A DNA stretch of 64,000 bases from an uncultured Pelagibacteraceae bacterium (GCA_902544065.1 CACCAS010000002.1:189517-253516), one strand, 5' to 3'; shown: positions 45,171-53,891, numbered from the stretch's first letter. Translations and numbers: made by a program. Notes: a model not told the origin generated them from the sequence alone.

Positions 45171-47557
45171 TGAAGTTCACTTACTCATGGCTAAAAGAGC
45201 ATCTAGAAACAGAGCATCAATATAATGAAGTAGTTGATAAATTAACGTCAATTGGATTGGAGGTAGAGAGTGTTCAAGATGCAGACCTAGCCTATAAAGA
45301 CTTTATTGTTGGACAGGTTTTGGAAGAAGAAAAACACCCTAATGCAGATAAACTAAAATTATGTAAAGTTGATATCGGTAGAGAAAAAGTTGATGTAGTA
45401 TGCGGAGCTCCCAATGTTACAAAAGGGATGAAAGTTGTTTATGCACCTGTTGGATCCGTCATTCCTGTAAATCAAATGAAAATAAAAGCAGCCAAGATCC
45501 GTGGCGTTGAGTCTTATGGAATGATGTGTTCAGAGTATGAGCTTGGAATTTCAAATGAGCACGACGGTATTATCAGTTTAGAACAAGATAAAGAGGTTGG
45601 CAGCTCATTTGCAGACTCGTCTGGAATGAATGATATTTTAATTGAAATAGGTATTACTCCCAACCGTCAAGACTGTTTGGGTGTTCTAGGAATTGCACGT
45701 GATTTAGCTGCAGCAGGTCTTGGAAAGTTAAAAAACCGAGAGTACAAGACAGAAAAAGGTTCATTTGAGTCCCCAATTAAAATTGAAATACAAGATAATG
45801 ACATGTGCCCAGCATTCGCAGGAGTCTATATTAAGAATGTAAAAAATGTAGCAAGTCCTGACTGGTTAAAGAAAAAATTAAAGTCAATTGGCTTAAGACC
45901 CATTTCCGCTTTAGTCGATATAACAAATTATGTGATGTTTGACCAAAATAGACCATTGCATGTCTATGATGCTGATAAAATTAAAGGAAAAATTATAGTT
46001 CGATCAGCTCAAGACGGTGAAAGTTTTAAGGCTCTAGATGAAAAGACCTATAACTTAAAAAATGGTATGTGTACAATTTCAGATGAAGAAAAAGTATTAG
46101 GTTTGGGAGGCATTATGGGCGGTGAAAGCACGGGGTGTAATTTTGATACAATTAATGTCCTTTTAGAGTCTGCACTTTTTGATAACGTAAACACAGCAAG
46201 AACAGGGAGAGATTTATCAATATTAAGCGATGCAAGATACAGATTTGAAAGAGGAATTGATCCAAGGTCAACTTTAGAGGGGATTCACTATGCAACTCAA
46301 CTAATACTTGAAATATGCGGAGGTGAATGTAGTGAACTTGTATTAGCCGGACAAATATCTGAAACTCTAAATACAATTCATATTTCAGGTAAAAATATAG
46401 TTAAAAGGTTGGGATTAGAGATCACAGATGATGAAATTGTTTTAATTTTGAATTCTTTAGGCTTTGGAGCAAAGAAAAGTGGTGAGAGTATTCACTGCAC
46501 AATTCCATCATGGCGGCAAGATATTCATGGAGAAGCAGATATAAGTGAGGAAATTATTCGTATCAAAGGGTATGAAAATATTCCAACTTCAAATATTAGA
46601 GCTATCAGTAAGGTCAACAAAGATATACTAAATAATACTCAAAAGATTATTTCAAAGGCAAAGCATTTCATAGCGTCAGAGGGATATAATGAATTTATTA
46701 CATTCTCTTTTTCAGACTCTAAGAAAAGTATTTTTTTTGGCGAAGTTGAAAAATTAAAAATAGTCAATCCGATTTCAGAGGATTTAGATATATTAAGACC
46801 TAGCCTTGTTCCTAACTTATTAGCATCAATTAAAAAAAATACAGCACGTGGAATTGATTCTTTGTCTATTTTTGAAGCTGGCAGTCAGTACAGTTCAACC
46901 ACTCCTGAAGATCAAATAAATTCAATATGCGGTGTGAAATATGGCTTAAGCAATAGTAAGACTTGGAGAAGTGAAAAAAAACAATTTGATATTTTTGATG
47001 TTAAAAATGATCTATTAAACGTTGTAAATTATTTAGTACCAGGAAATAAGAAAATTTCAATCTCTGATGAAGCCCCTTCATGGTATCATCCAGGACGCTC
47101 AGGTAAGATTATCCTTAACAAGAAAATAGAGATTGGTTACTTTGGCGAATTACATCCAAGAATTGCAAATAAGTTTAAAATAAAAACAAGAGTAAACTTA
47201 TTCGAGTTACTGATTGATAATATTCCCCTAACTGAAAAGAAGACTACGAACAAACCTCAACTAATTCTGAGTGATTTTCAAAGTGTAACGAGAGATTTTG
47301 CGTTTATACTTGATAAGGATGTTAAAAGTAGTGATTTAATTAAAGCAGCATTAAATGTTGATACAAAAATAATAAAGAGTGCAGAAATATTTGACTTATT
47401 TGAGGACAAAAGTTTGGGACACGATAAAAAATCAATGGCAATCAAAGTTATTTTACAATCTGAAGAAAAAACATTAGATGAAAATGATATTAATAGCTTG
47501 AGTTCAAAAATTGTTGACGCTATTGAAAAATCTACTTCTGGAACTGTTCGATCATAA
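45170..47557 (+). CDS. pheT: Phenylalanyl-tRNA synthetase beta chain
   Basis: 795 aa non-catalytic, editing subunit. Domain order: N-terminal OB tRNA-binding domain (VEEKHPNADKLKLCKVDIG-like segment near residue 50), B3/B4 editing domain, B5, catalytic-like core and the C-terminal ferredoxin-fold anticodon domain (FQSVTRDFAFILDKDVKSSD). Length matches E. coli (795). Ends 12 bp before lepA. Confidence 0.97.
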   Translation: MKFTYSWLKEHLETEHQYNEVVDKLTSIGLEVESVQDADLAYKDFIVGQVLEEEKHPNADKLKLCKVDIGREKVDVVCGAPNVTKGMKVVYAPVGSVIPVNQMKIKAAKIRGVESYGMMCSEYELGISNEHDGIISLEQDKEVGSSFADSSGMNDILIEIGITPNRQDCLGVLGIARDLAAAGLGKLKNREYKTEKGSFESPIKIEIQDNDMCPAFAGVYIKNVKNVASPDWLKKKLKSIGLRPISALVDITNYVMFDQNRPLHVYDADKIKGKIIVRSAQDGESFKALDEKTYNLKNGMCTISDEEKVLGLGGIMGGESTGCNFDTINVLLESALFDNVNTARTGRDLSILSDARYRFERGIDPRSTLEGIHYATQLILEICGGECSELVLAGQISETLNTIHISGKNIVKRLGLEITDDEIVLILNSLGFGAKKSGESIHCTIPSWRQDIHGEADISEEIIRIKGYENIPTSNIRAISKVNKDILNNTQKIISKAKHFIASEGYNEFITFSFSDSKKSIFFGEVEKLKIVNPISEDLDILRPSLVPNLLASIKKNTARGIDSLSIFEAGSQYSSTTPEDQINSICGVKYGLSNSKTWRSEKKQFDIFDVKNDLLNVVNYLVPGNKKISISDEAPSWYHPGRSGKIILNKKIEIGYFGELHPRIANKFKIKTRVNLFELLIDNIPLTEKKTTNKPQLILSDFQSVTRDFAFILDKDVKSSDLIKAALNVDTKIIKSAEIFDLFEDKSLGHDKKSMAIKVILQSEEKTLDENDINSLSSKIVDAIEKSTSGTVRS

Positions 47558-47569
47558 AAAATATTCTCA

Positions 47570-49369
47570 ATGACTGGAACCAAAAATATCAGAAACTTTT
47601 CAATTATTGCGCACATTGATCATGGTAAATCTACACTTGCAGATAGATTAATACAATTTTGTGGCGGTCTGACAGAACGAGAGATGAAGTCGCAAGTACT
47701 TGACTCAATGGATATTGAACGAGAAAGAGGGATTACTATTAAAGCACAGACAGTTCAATTAAAGTATAAGGCTAAAGATGGTGAAATCTATACATTAAAT
47801 ATCATAGACACTCCGGGGCATGTTGATTTCAGCTATGAAGTTAACCGCTCACTCTCAGCTTGTGAAGGCTCACTTCTTGTTGTTGACGCGAGTCAAGGCG
47901 TGGAAGCTCAAACGCTAGCAAATTTATACCAAGCCGTTGAGAATGATCATGTTATTATTCCTGTCTTAAATAAGATTGATTTACCTGCAGCAGATCCTGA
48001 GAGAGTAAAAGGACAAATTGATGATATTCTTGGAATCGATACAAGTAATGTTTTAGAAATTTCGGCAAAATCTGGAATAGGCATAGAAGATGTTCTCGAA
48101 ACTATTGTAAATGATCTCCCAGCTCCTGTTGGGAGTACAACGGAACCTTTAAAAGCATTACTCGTTGATAGTTGGTACGACGCTTACTTAGGTGTTGTAG
48201 TTTTGGTAAGAGTTATTAATGGCATATTGAAAAAAGGCATGGAAGTAAGATTTCATCAAACTGACACTAAGCATTTAATTGAAAGAATTGGATGCTTTAC
48301 TCCAAAAATGATTGTCAATGAAGAGATCAAGACAGGTGAACTCGGATTTATTACTGCTGCAATTAAAGAGGTTTCTCAAACCAAAGTCGGAGATACTATT
48401 ATTTTATCAAATGATAAGAAAACTCAGCCATTGCCTGGCTTCAAACCCAGTCAACCAGTAGTATTTTGTGGTCTTTTTCCAACCAATGCAGCAGACTTTA
48501 AATTCCTAAAAGATGCTCTTGCAAAATTAAAGCTTAATGATTCAAGTTTTCATTATGAGCAAGAAACCTCAGCTGCATTAGGCATGGGCTTTAGGTGTGG
48601 TTTCTTAGGATTACTTCACCTTGAAATTATTGTTGAAAGATTGGACAGAGAATTTGATTTAGATTTGATCACAACAGCTCCGAGTGTAATTTATGACATC
48701 TTACTTACTGATGAGAGTAAGATAGAGCTTCATAATCCAGCAGACATGCCTGAGATAATGAAAATCAAAACAATTTCTGAGCCTTGGATCAAAGCAACTA
48801 TAATATGTCCAGATGAGTATTTAGGCAGTATCATTTCACTTTGTGAGGACAAAAGAGGTATTCAAAACGAACTGACGTATTCAGGATCAAGAGTAATACT
48901 TACTTATAAGCTACCACTTAATGAAATTGTTTTTGATTTTTATGACAAACTAAAATCAATATCAAGTGGATATGCAAGTTTCGATTATGAAATTGACCAG
49001 TATATGGAAAGTGATCTTGTTCGTTTAAGCATTCTAGTTAATGATGAGCCTGTTGACGCTTTATCAATAATTGTTCACCGAAACTTTTCTGAAAAGAAAG
49101 GTAGAGCCGTATGTGAAAAACTCAAGGAATTAATTCCAAGACATCAGTTTCATATACCCATTCAAGCAGCTATAGGTGGTAAAATAATTGCTCGAGAAAC
49201 AGTGCGTGGGTATAGAAAAAATGTTATTGATCGGATTCATGGTGGCGGAGCTACAGATAGAAAAAGAAAGTTGCTTGATAAGCAAAAGAAGGGCAAGCAA
49301 AGACTTAGAACTTACGGAAAAGTTGATATTCCTCAAGAGGCATTTATTGCTGCTTTGAAGGTTGAATAA
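47570..49369 (+). CDS. lepA: Elongation factor 4 (LepA)
   Basis: 599 aa translational GTPase that back-translocates or rescues stalled ribosomes and affects initiation. GTPase motifs: G1 [15 protein letters not shown]2 [16 protein letters not shown]3 DTPGHVDF, G4 NKIDLP. The LepA-specific C-terminal domain contains the basic tail ([20 protein letters not shown]). The stop codon is followed with no gap by tRNA-Ser. Confidence 0.97.
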   Translation: MTGTKNIRNFSIIAHIDHGKSTLADRLIQFCGGLTEREMKSQVLDSMDIERERGITIKAQTVQLKYKAKDGEIYTLNIIDTPGHVDFSYEVNRSLSACEGSLLVVDASQGVEAQTLANLYQAVENDHVIIPVLNKIDLPAADPERVKGQIDDILGIDTSNVLEISAKSGIGIEDVLETIVNDLPAPVGSTTEPLKALLVDSWYDAYLGVVVLVRVINGILKKGMEVRFHQTDTKHLIERIGCFTPKMIVNEEIKTGELGFITAAIKEVSQTKVGDTIILSNDKKTQPLPGFKPSQPVVFCGLFPTNAADFKFLKDALAKLKLNDSSFHYEQETSAALGMGFRCGFLGLLHLEIIVERLDREFDLDLITTAPSVIYDILLTDESKIELHNPADMPEIMKIKTISEPWIKATIICPDEYLGSIISLCEDKRGIQNELTYSGSRVILTYKLPLNEIVFDFYDKLKSISSGYASFDYEIDQYMESDLVRLSILVNDEPVDALSIIVHRNFSEKKGRAVCEKLKELIPRHQFHIPIQAAIGGKIIARETVRGYRKNVIDRIHGGGATDRKRKLLDKQKKGKQRLRTYGKVDIPQEAFIAALKVE

Positions 49370-49459
49370 GGAAAGGTGGCCGAGTGGTTGAAGGCGCACG
49401 CTTGGAAAGCGTGTATGCGGGTGACCGTATCGTGGGTTCGAATCCCATCCTTTCCGCCA
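49370..49459 (+). tRNA. tRNA-Ser(GGA), integration site of the pilin element
   Basis: A 90-base class II tRNA with encoded CCA. Acceptor arms GGAAAGG/CCTTTCC, anticodon arm CACGC/GCGTG with loop TTGGAAA (anticodon GGA), long variable arm TATGCGGGTGACCGTATC, T loop TTCGAAT. It starts the base after the lepA stop. The 58 bases from 49402 to the end plus the next base are repeated exactly at 51324-51382. Confidence 0.97.
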
Positions 49460-49460
49460 T
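49402..49460 (+). repeat. attL: 59-bp direct repeat, copy 1 (in tRNA-Ser)
   Basis: From the anticodon loop to one base past CCA. Identical over 59 bp to 51324-51382. This is the form expected when an element integrates by site-specific recombination into a tRNA 3' end and restores the gene. Confidence 0.9.
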
Positions 49461-49503
49461 TTTCTTGAATCTTAAAGGTTAAAATTTCAAAGCTTTGATA
49501 TTT

Positions 49504-49525
49504 TGATCACAATCTGATCACACTC
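49504..49525 (+). repeat. Left pair of 11-bp tandem repeats
   Basis: TGATCACAATC followed directly by TGATCACACTC, 10 of 11 bases identical, 44 bp inside the left edge of the element. They may be recombinase arm sites or an operator for the first pilin gene, whose start is 46 bp downstream. Confidence 0.55.
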
Positions 49526-49571
49526 AATATTTAAAATTTTAAATGGCCTCGATCTAGTTTAAGCTTCTTCC

Positions 49572-50126
49572 ATGACTCAAAAAGGCTTCACCCTCATTGA
49601 ACTTCTCGTCGTGGTTGCAATCATTGGAGTATTGGCGGCGGTTGGGGTGGTAGCATTTAATGGATTTATTAATAATGCAAAGATTAATACTGTTAAAGCA
49701 AATCATAAATCAGTCGTCAAATATATACAAACTGAGTTTATGAAATGTGATTACGGTGGCGAGATTGATTTTCATGAAAGATGGAAAAGGGGAGAAATTG
49801 AAGGACATTCCTATCTCGAAGATGTGAACTGTCAAAGAATTAATACTACAATTAATCAGTCTAGTAAGATGACATTCATGATTGATTACATAATGGGTTT
49901 CTTGTCACATTATGATGTAATGGGCTTTACCAATCCCTTCAATCCCAATTGGGATAATGGCACAGGAGTTCAAGGAAATCATGATTGTGCAGAACCTAAC
50001 TCTGAGACCGTTGGTGAAGTAAATTGTGGATGGGAACCAGGCACTACGACAATTCACTGTTGTACAAGATTTGGCAATGATCCTGATGATATACTTCAAA
50101 CATATATTCAAGATCCTTTTATATAA
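49572..50126 (+). CDS. Type IV prepilin-like protein 1
   Basis: 184 aa. Prepilin leader MTQKG is cut before Phe6; the mature N-terminus FTLIELLVVVAIIGVLAAVG has Glu5 and the hydrophobic alpha1 helix used for pilus assembly. The globular head (KSVVKYIQTEFMKCDYGG onward) contains several cysteines, including a Cys-Cys near the C-terminus, so disulfide loops are likely. Exported to the membrane and processed by a PilD-type peptidase not encoded here. First of three tandem pilins; it is unclear whether it is a major pilin, minor pilin or pseudopilin. Confidence 0.85.
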   Translation: MTQKGFTLIELLVVVAIIGVLAAVGVVAFNGFINNAKINTVKANHKSVVKYIQTEFMKCDYGGEIDFHERWKRGEIEGHSYLEDVNCQRINTTINQSSKMTFMIDYIMGFLSHYDVMGFTNPFNPNWDNGTGVQGNHDCAEPNSETVGEVNCGWEPGTTTIHCCTRFGNDPDDILQTYIQDPFI

Positions 50127-50130
50127 ATAT

Positions 50131-50661
50131 ATGCAGAAACAAAAAGGCTTCACCCTCATTGAACTCCTCGTTGTTGTTGCAATTATTGGAGTTCTGGCTG
50201 CTGTTGGGGTAGTAGCGTTTAATGGATTTATAAAAAGTGCACGTATCTCAGTTATAAAATCTAACCATGAAATAGTTGAAAAAAAAATACATCTTCTAGT
50301 TCAAGAGTGTAACGTAAATTCATCAGCGAAGATGATGAATATAAGAAATGATACTCAATTGAATGAAGTTGACTGTTATGGAAATCCAGTCTGGTTTTTT
50401 GGTGAGTATTTAAAAAATCACTTTAATAATGAAATAGGTTGGACGAACCCACTTAATTTAACTTCCATGGGTGTGTCAAATATGGGAACGATGCAAGAAG
50501 GCTCTTGTTATGGCGCCACTCAAGATCAATACCAAGGATTTGTATGGGTGAGGTCCCTGACAGCTTCAACACCAGGTGACAAAAGAGTAAGTGTTTGCAC
50601 TTGCTTTGAAAAACCTTGCTCTTCAATAAATAATAGACTTGAAAACTATATTAGATTTTAA
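50131..50661 (+). CDS. Type IV prepilin-like protein 2
   Basis: 176 aa starting at ATG 50131, 4 bp after the previous stop. An in-frame ATG at 50026 lies inside the first pilin and would destroy the leader, so it is rejected. The leader MQKQKG precedes FTLIELLVVVAIIGVLAAVG. The first ~30 residues are nearly identical to pilin 1, also at DNA level, but the head is unrelated in detail (VEKKIHLLVQECNVNSS onward; Cys-rich end VSVCTCFEKPCSS). Same assembly route as pilin 1. Confidence 0.85.
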   Translation: MQKQKGFTLIELLVVVAIIGVLAAVGVVAFNGFIKSARISVIKSNHEIVEKKIHLLVQECNVNSSAKMMNIRNDTQLNEVDCYGNPVWFFGEYLKNHFNNEIGWTNPLNLTSMGVSNMGTMQEGSCYGATQDQYQGFVWVRSLTASTPGDKRVSVCTCFEKPCSSINNRLENYIRF

Positions 50662-50671
50662 TACCTAATCT

Positions 50672-51205
50672 ATGGATCAAAAAGGCTTCACGCTCATTGA
50701 ACTTCTCGTCGTGGTTGCGATCATTGGAGTTCTGGCCGCTGTGGGTGCAGTAGCTTTTTCTGGTTTTATGAAAAATTCTAAAAAAACTGTTGCTGATAGA
50801 CAATGCCATCAAGTTATTAAGGAAATAAGAACTTTGTGGCAAGGTTGTGATGCAGGTATTCCTCTATACTTAAGAAATGATTGGGGTGATTTAGACACAA
50901 ATTCTGATTGGTGTACACATACTCAAAATAACTTTACAATGGTTCAGGAATGGGAGTCTCACTTTAGAGATGTCTATCTAAATCCTTATTTTGCCAATGA
51001 AACAGGAGATGTAAGACAAGCTCTTAGAGAATCTTGTTCACGTCCTGACGATATGAAGCCTGGGTGTATTCAAATTCAAGTCTCAAATTCCTACCAATCT
51101 GCAGTTCAGGGATCAGATCCTTACTGGTATTTTACATGCTATAATTTAGATCAGAATGACAACTTAACTACTTATGAAGATAAAATATTAGGCATAGTGC
51201 ATTAA
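50672..51205 (+). CDS. Type IV prepilin-like protein 3
   Basis: 177 aa, 10 bp after pilin 2. Leader MDQKG, then FTLIELLVVVAIIGVLAAVG with a slightly different helix end (AVAFSGFMKNSKK). The head again differs from both others (HQVIKEIRTLWQGCDAGIPL onward) and has six or more cysteines. Three pilins with one shared anchor and three distinct heads suggest a set of surface variants or a multi-pilin fibre tip. Confidence 0.85.
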   Translation: MDQKGFTLIELLVVVAIIGVLAAVGAVAFSGFMKNSKKTVADRQCHQVIKEIRTLWQGCDAGIPLYLRNDWGDLDTNSDWCTHTQNNFTMVQEWESHFRDVYLNPYFANETGDVRQALRESCSRPDDMKPGCIQIQVSNSYQSAVQGSDPYWYFTCYNLDQNDNLTTYEDKILGIVH

Positions 51206-51221
51206 AAATATGAAACAATTG

Positions 51222-51243
51222 CTGACACACTCTTGTCACACTC
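51222..51243 (+). repeat. Right pair of 11-bp tandem repeats
   Basis: CTGACACACTC followed directly by TTGTCACACTC, 9 of 11 identical. The second copy shares 9 of 11 bases with the left-end unit TGATCACACTC. A further TGACACA is at 51313-51319, next to attR. Confidence 0.5.
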
Positions 51244-51323
51244 ACTCAAAATAATTCACTCCTTCCCTAAAAAGAATTCCCAGTTTACTTAGAAATATTA
51301 TCCTCTAATTTGTGACACATAGA

Positions 51324-51382
51324 TTGGAAAGCGTGTATGCGGGTGACCGTATCGTGGGTTCGAATCCCATCCTTTCCGCCAT
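51324..51382 (+). repeat. attR: 59-bp direct repeat, copy 2 (tRNA-Ser 3' fragment)
   Basis: Exact copy of 49402-49460. The sequence upstream of it does not complete an acceptor, D or 5' anticodon stem, so it is a tRNA remnant, not a gene. Confidence 0.9.
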
Positions 51383-51399
51383 AAATCTTACTTTACTCG

Positions 51400-52173
51400 T
51401 CAAAAGTTAACTTTTCTTTGCTTAAAAATCTTATCAGAAATAAAGATCAAATCTGTATGGTGCCAATTTACAAATTTATAGTTTTTTTCATACATGAATT
51501 TATAAATTTCAGATTTCATAACATTTTCAATTTTTTGGTATTGAAATTCAAATGAAACTAATTCTGGGTCATTGTATTCAATTACAATAAGTTTTGGATC
51601 ATATTTTTTAAAATCAAAATCTTTTAAAGCTATTAACTCGTGACCTTCAATGTCTATTGATAAGAAATCAATCTTCATATTTTTGAAGCATGAGTCTTGA
51701 ATAATATTATTTAGTGTATCACATTTTACCTCAATTTTTTTTAGATTATCGTTATTCATTTTTTTTGCTGTATCAGAGCTTACAGTTTGATTAGCAGATC
51801 TCTGGTGATAACGATAAAGATTTATATTTCCCTTATAATTTGAAACTGCTATTTGCTTATTATAATCATTAGTTCTAAAATATTTGAACATTTCTATTGA
51901 ACTTTCGTCTAGATCAATATTAATCCCACTCCATCCTTTTTTATACAAAAGATATGTGTTTGACCATTTAATAGGATGGTATGCTCCTATATCTAAATAA
52001 ATTCCATTTTTTTGATTTTTAAAAAATTTATTGACCAATAAATCAACACCACCTTGCGAATATGATTTATAGTAATATAATTTTATGTAGTGAAAAAAAA
52101 AATATAGTTTTTTTATTATGCTACTTTTCTTTGTGTAGATAAACTTATTTTTAATTAATTTATCTAATCTCAT
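51400..52173 (-). CDS. FkbM family methyltransferase
   Basis: 257 aa SAM-dependent O-methyltransferase fold. Motif I is GIYLDIGAYHPIKWSNTYLL near residue 75, followed by GINIDLDESSIEMF, and the FkbM element IDFLSIDIEGHELIALKDFDF near residue 165. Members methylate sugars or polyketides, often in surface polysaccharide. It lies just outside attR, reads towards it, and is far from the glycosyltransferases at 39-41 kb; the very lysine/tyrosine-rich N-terminus and isolation suggest it also belongs to a variable region. Confidence 0.87.
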   Translation of the reverse strand: MRLDKLIKNKFIYTKKSSIIKKLYFFFHYIKLYYYKSYSQGGVDLLVNKFFKNQKNGIYLDIGAYHPIKWSNTYLLYKKGWSGINIDLDESSIEMFKYFRTNDYNKQIAVSNYKGNINLYRYHQRSANQTVSSDTAKKMNNDNLKKIEVKCDTLNNIIQDSCFKNMKIDFLSIDIEGHELIALKDFDFKKYDPKLIVIEYNDPELVSFEFQYQKIENVMKSEIYKFMYEKNYKFVNWHHTDLIFISDKIFKQRKVNF

Positions 52174-52234
52174 TCAAAAACAATATTAGTTGTCAATAAA
52201 AATATCAAATAGAAACTATTTCAATTAATAATAT

Positions 52235-52399
52235 TTACAATCCACCGGTGATAAGCCCTACCATCCCAAGAATTAGCCATAAAACAAGCATTGCTTTTTC
52301 ATCAAATTTCTTAGAGCTTTCTAAACCTTTGATTTGCTTTCTCGCAAACAAGGCCAGTAGCAATACGAGGACTATCAGATATACAATAGTAAATGCCAT
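52235..52399 (-). CDS. Small two-pass membrane protein, 54 aa
   Basis: Minus-strand frame from ATG (complement of 52397-52399) to TAA. Two hydrophobic segments, FTIVYLIVLVLLLALFA and MLVLWLILGMVGLITGGL, flank a charged loop (RKQIKGLESSKKFDEK). The strict span-loop-span layout makes a real gene likely. No family recognised. It is divergent from the MFS gene, with a 49-base spacer. Confidence 0.6.
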   Translation of the reverse strand: MAFTIVYLIVLVLLLALFARKQIKGLESSKKFDEKAMLVLWLILGMVGLITGGL

Positions 52400-52448
52400 A
52401 AGTTATTAGTGTAGCAAGTAAGAAATAATTGTATATAAAATATATATA

Positions 52449-53651
52449 ATGAAATTTTTTAAACATTCTTCCTCTCTATTAGTAATAGTAGGTGGATGTG
52501 TTTTATTATTAGTATCGTTTGGGATAAGACACTCATCCGGATTATATTTAATTCCTATTTCAGACCACATACAAACTGGAAGAGAAGTTTTTGGTTTTGC
52601 CATTGCGATTCAATTCCTTATGATTGGGATCGGATCACCAATCTTTGGTGCAATTGCTGATAAGTATGGATCATCCATTGCGGGTCTATACGGAGCAATC
52701 TTTTTTTTAATTGGTCTTTATACGATGTCTCTTGTTGAGGGATCAGGTCTCCTAATAGTTTCACAAGTAGTTTTTGGTTTTGGTTGCGCTGGATGTGGAA
52801 CAGCAGTGATTCTTGGAGCTGTAGGTAAAGCAGTTACAGGCAAATATCAGACACTATCACTAGGGATTGTAATGGCAGCAGGTTCTCTTGGACAATTTTT
52901 AATTGTCCCACTTACAGGATTTATGATTGAAGCAACTGATTGGCAGAAGTCAATTATATATCTTTGTTTTACATCTTTGATAATGATTTTGTTTGCACTT
53001 ACTCTTACAAAGTCTACCTTTAATTCAGGAAAGGATGATCAAGCCGCTCAATCATTAGCGTCTGTACTCAATGAAGCTTTTGCAAATAAAAGCTATGTGC
53101 TACTGACAGTTGGTTTTTTTGTATGTGGCTTTCATGTATCATTTGTAGCGACACATTTGCCGGCTTACTTAACTGATCTATCATTGCCTTTATGGATTGG
53201 TTCATGGTCTCTTGCTTTGATTGGTTTATTCAATGTGTTTGGTACATTATATTTTGGTCATTTGGGTGATCAAAATTCAAAAAAAAATCTTCTGGTCATT
53301 TTATACACGCTTCGTGCACTTTTATTCTTGGTATTTATTTTTCTTCCTAAAACTGAAGTCACGGTATTAATTTTTGCTGCATTGCTTGGTATTCTTTGGC
53401 TTTCAACTGTTCCTCTTACCAGTGGGATTATTTCTGTAATTTTTGGGACAAAATATATGTCAATGTTATATGGCTTCGCATTCCTTTCTCATCAAGTCGG
53501 TTCATTTATGGGTTCTTGGTTTGGAGGTCGTTTTTATGATTTTTATGGTTCATACGATATCATGTGGTGGGTATGCGTAATTCTTGGTTTTGTTTCCGCG
53601 TTAATGCATTTTCCAATCACTGAAAAACCACTTAAAAAAAAGATCGCTTAA
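52449..53651 (+). CDS. MFS transporter
   Basis: 400 aa with about 12 hydrophobic segments. The loop 2-3 motif reads GAIADKYGSS, close to the MFS A-motif, and the second half repeats it as GHLGDQNSKKN. The N-terminal RHSSGLYLIPISDHIQTGRE resembles the oxalate/formate-nitrate-like subgroup of monocarboxylate-type carriers. Substrate unknown. Followed by a 275-base stretch with a structured RNA and then an exporter gene in the same direction. Confidence 0.9.
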   Translation: MKFFKHSSSLLVIVGGCVLLLVSFGIRHSSGLYLIPISDHIQTGREVFGFAIAIQFLMIGIGSPIFGAIADKYGSSIAGLYGAIFFLIGLYTMSLVEGSGLLIVSQVVFGFGCAGCGTAVILGAVGKAVTGKYQTLSLGIVMAAGSLGQFLIVPLTGFMIEATDWQKSIIYLCFTSLIMILFALTLTKSTFNSGKDDQAAQSLASVLNEAFANKSYVLLTVGFFVCGFHVSFVATHLPAYLTDLSLPLWIGSWSLALIGLFNVFGTLYFGHLGDQNSKKNLLVILYTLRALLFLVFIFLPKTEVTVLIFAALLGILWLSTVPLTSGIISVIFGTKYMSMLYGFAFLSHQVGSFMGSWFGGRFYDFYGSYDIMWWVCVILGFVSALMHFPITEKPLKKKIA

Positions 53652-53700
53652 ACATATAGTAAATTTATTAAATATTTTATTGATTTTATTGCTAAATAAG

Positions 53701-53717
53701 TTTTCCACTTATCCACA
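53701..53717 (+). other. DnaA-box pair next to a highly AT-rich stretch
   Basis: TTTTCCACT (53701-53709) partly shares its last base with a perfect consensus box TTATCCACA (53709-53717). The following ~50 bases are almost only A and T. Two boxes are few for an origin, and no further box was found nearby; it may just be a DnaA-regulated promoter region. Confidence 0.35.
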
Positions 53718-53777
53718 AGTTAACAAATGAAAATTATTTTTTTTTAATTTAAAAATTTTTTTAATCGACTAAGCTTT

Positions 53778-53891
53778 AATTATCGGAACAACAAAGAGCC
53801 AAAGCCTTTCGGGGAGTTTGTTCGGAGTTAGTCCGTAATTTCGGGGCGAGATGGAGACCTTTCGGGGTATTTGTCGCGCCCCGTTTTTTTT
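53778..53891 (+). ncRNA. Structured terminator-ended leader RNA (riboswitch-like)
   Basis: A G+C-rich island in AT-rich surroundings. P1 pairs AATTA(T)CGGA (53778-53787) with TCCGTAATT (53832-53840); inside, AACAAA (53790-53795) pairs with TTTGTT (53817-53822) around a small CCTTTCGGGG hairpin. P1 is followed at once by a terminator. TTTCGGGG occurs three times (53807, 53839, 53860), and each CGGGG could pair with the CCCCG of the terminator, so alternative folds are possible. It ends 35 bases before the LysE-type gene. It is either a regulatory leader of that gene or a free small RNA; no known class is recognised. Confidence 0.6.
53842..53891 (+). terminator. Intrinsic terminator of the leader RNA
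   Basis: CGGGGCG (53842-53848) pairs with CGCCCCG (53877-53883), followed by eight T residues (53884-53891). A smaller GAC/GTC hairpin with CCTTTCGGGG fills the loop. Confidence 0.8.

Larger units (their letters stand above)
49461..51382 (+). mobile_element. tRNA-Ser pilin mini-island (1.92 kb, no recombinase)
   Basis: The DNA between the two 59-bp tRNA-Ser repeats holds three type IV prepilin genes in the same direction and nothing else. Each end carries two abutting 11-bp repeats with a common TCACACTC core (49504-49525 and 51222-51243), placed like integrase arm sites. No integrase, excisionase or replication gene is present, so movement would need an enzyme encoded elsewhere. Compared with SAR-type genome islands it is very small. 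Alternatives are decay of a larger island or a simple tandem tRNA-end duplication. Confidence 0.75.

Noticed and set aside
50026-50130. Pilin 2 starting at ATG 50026
   Set aside because: It lies inside pilin 1 and would bury the prepilin leader, which must be close to the N-terminus.
51324-51382. A second tRNA-Ser gene
   Set aside because: Only the part from the anticodon loop to the 3' end is present; the 5' acceptor, D arm and 5' anticodon strand are missing.
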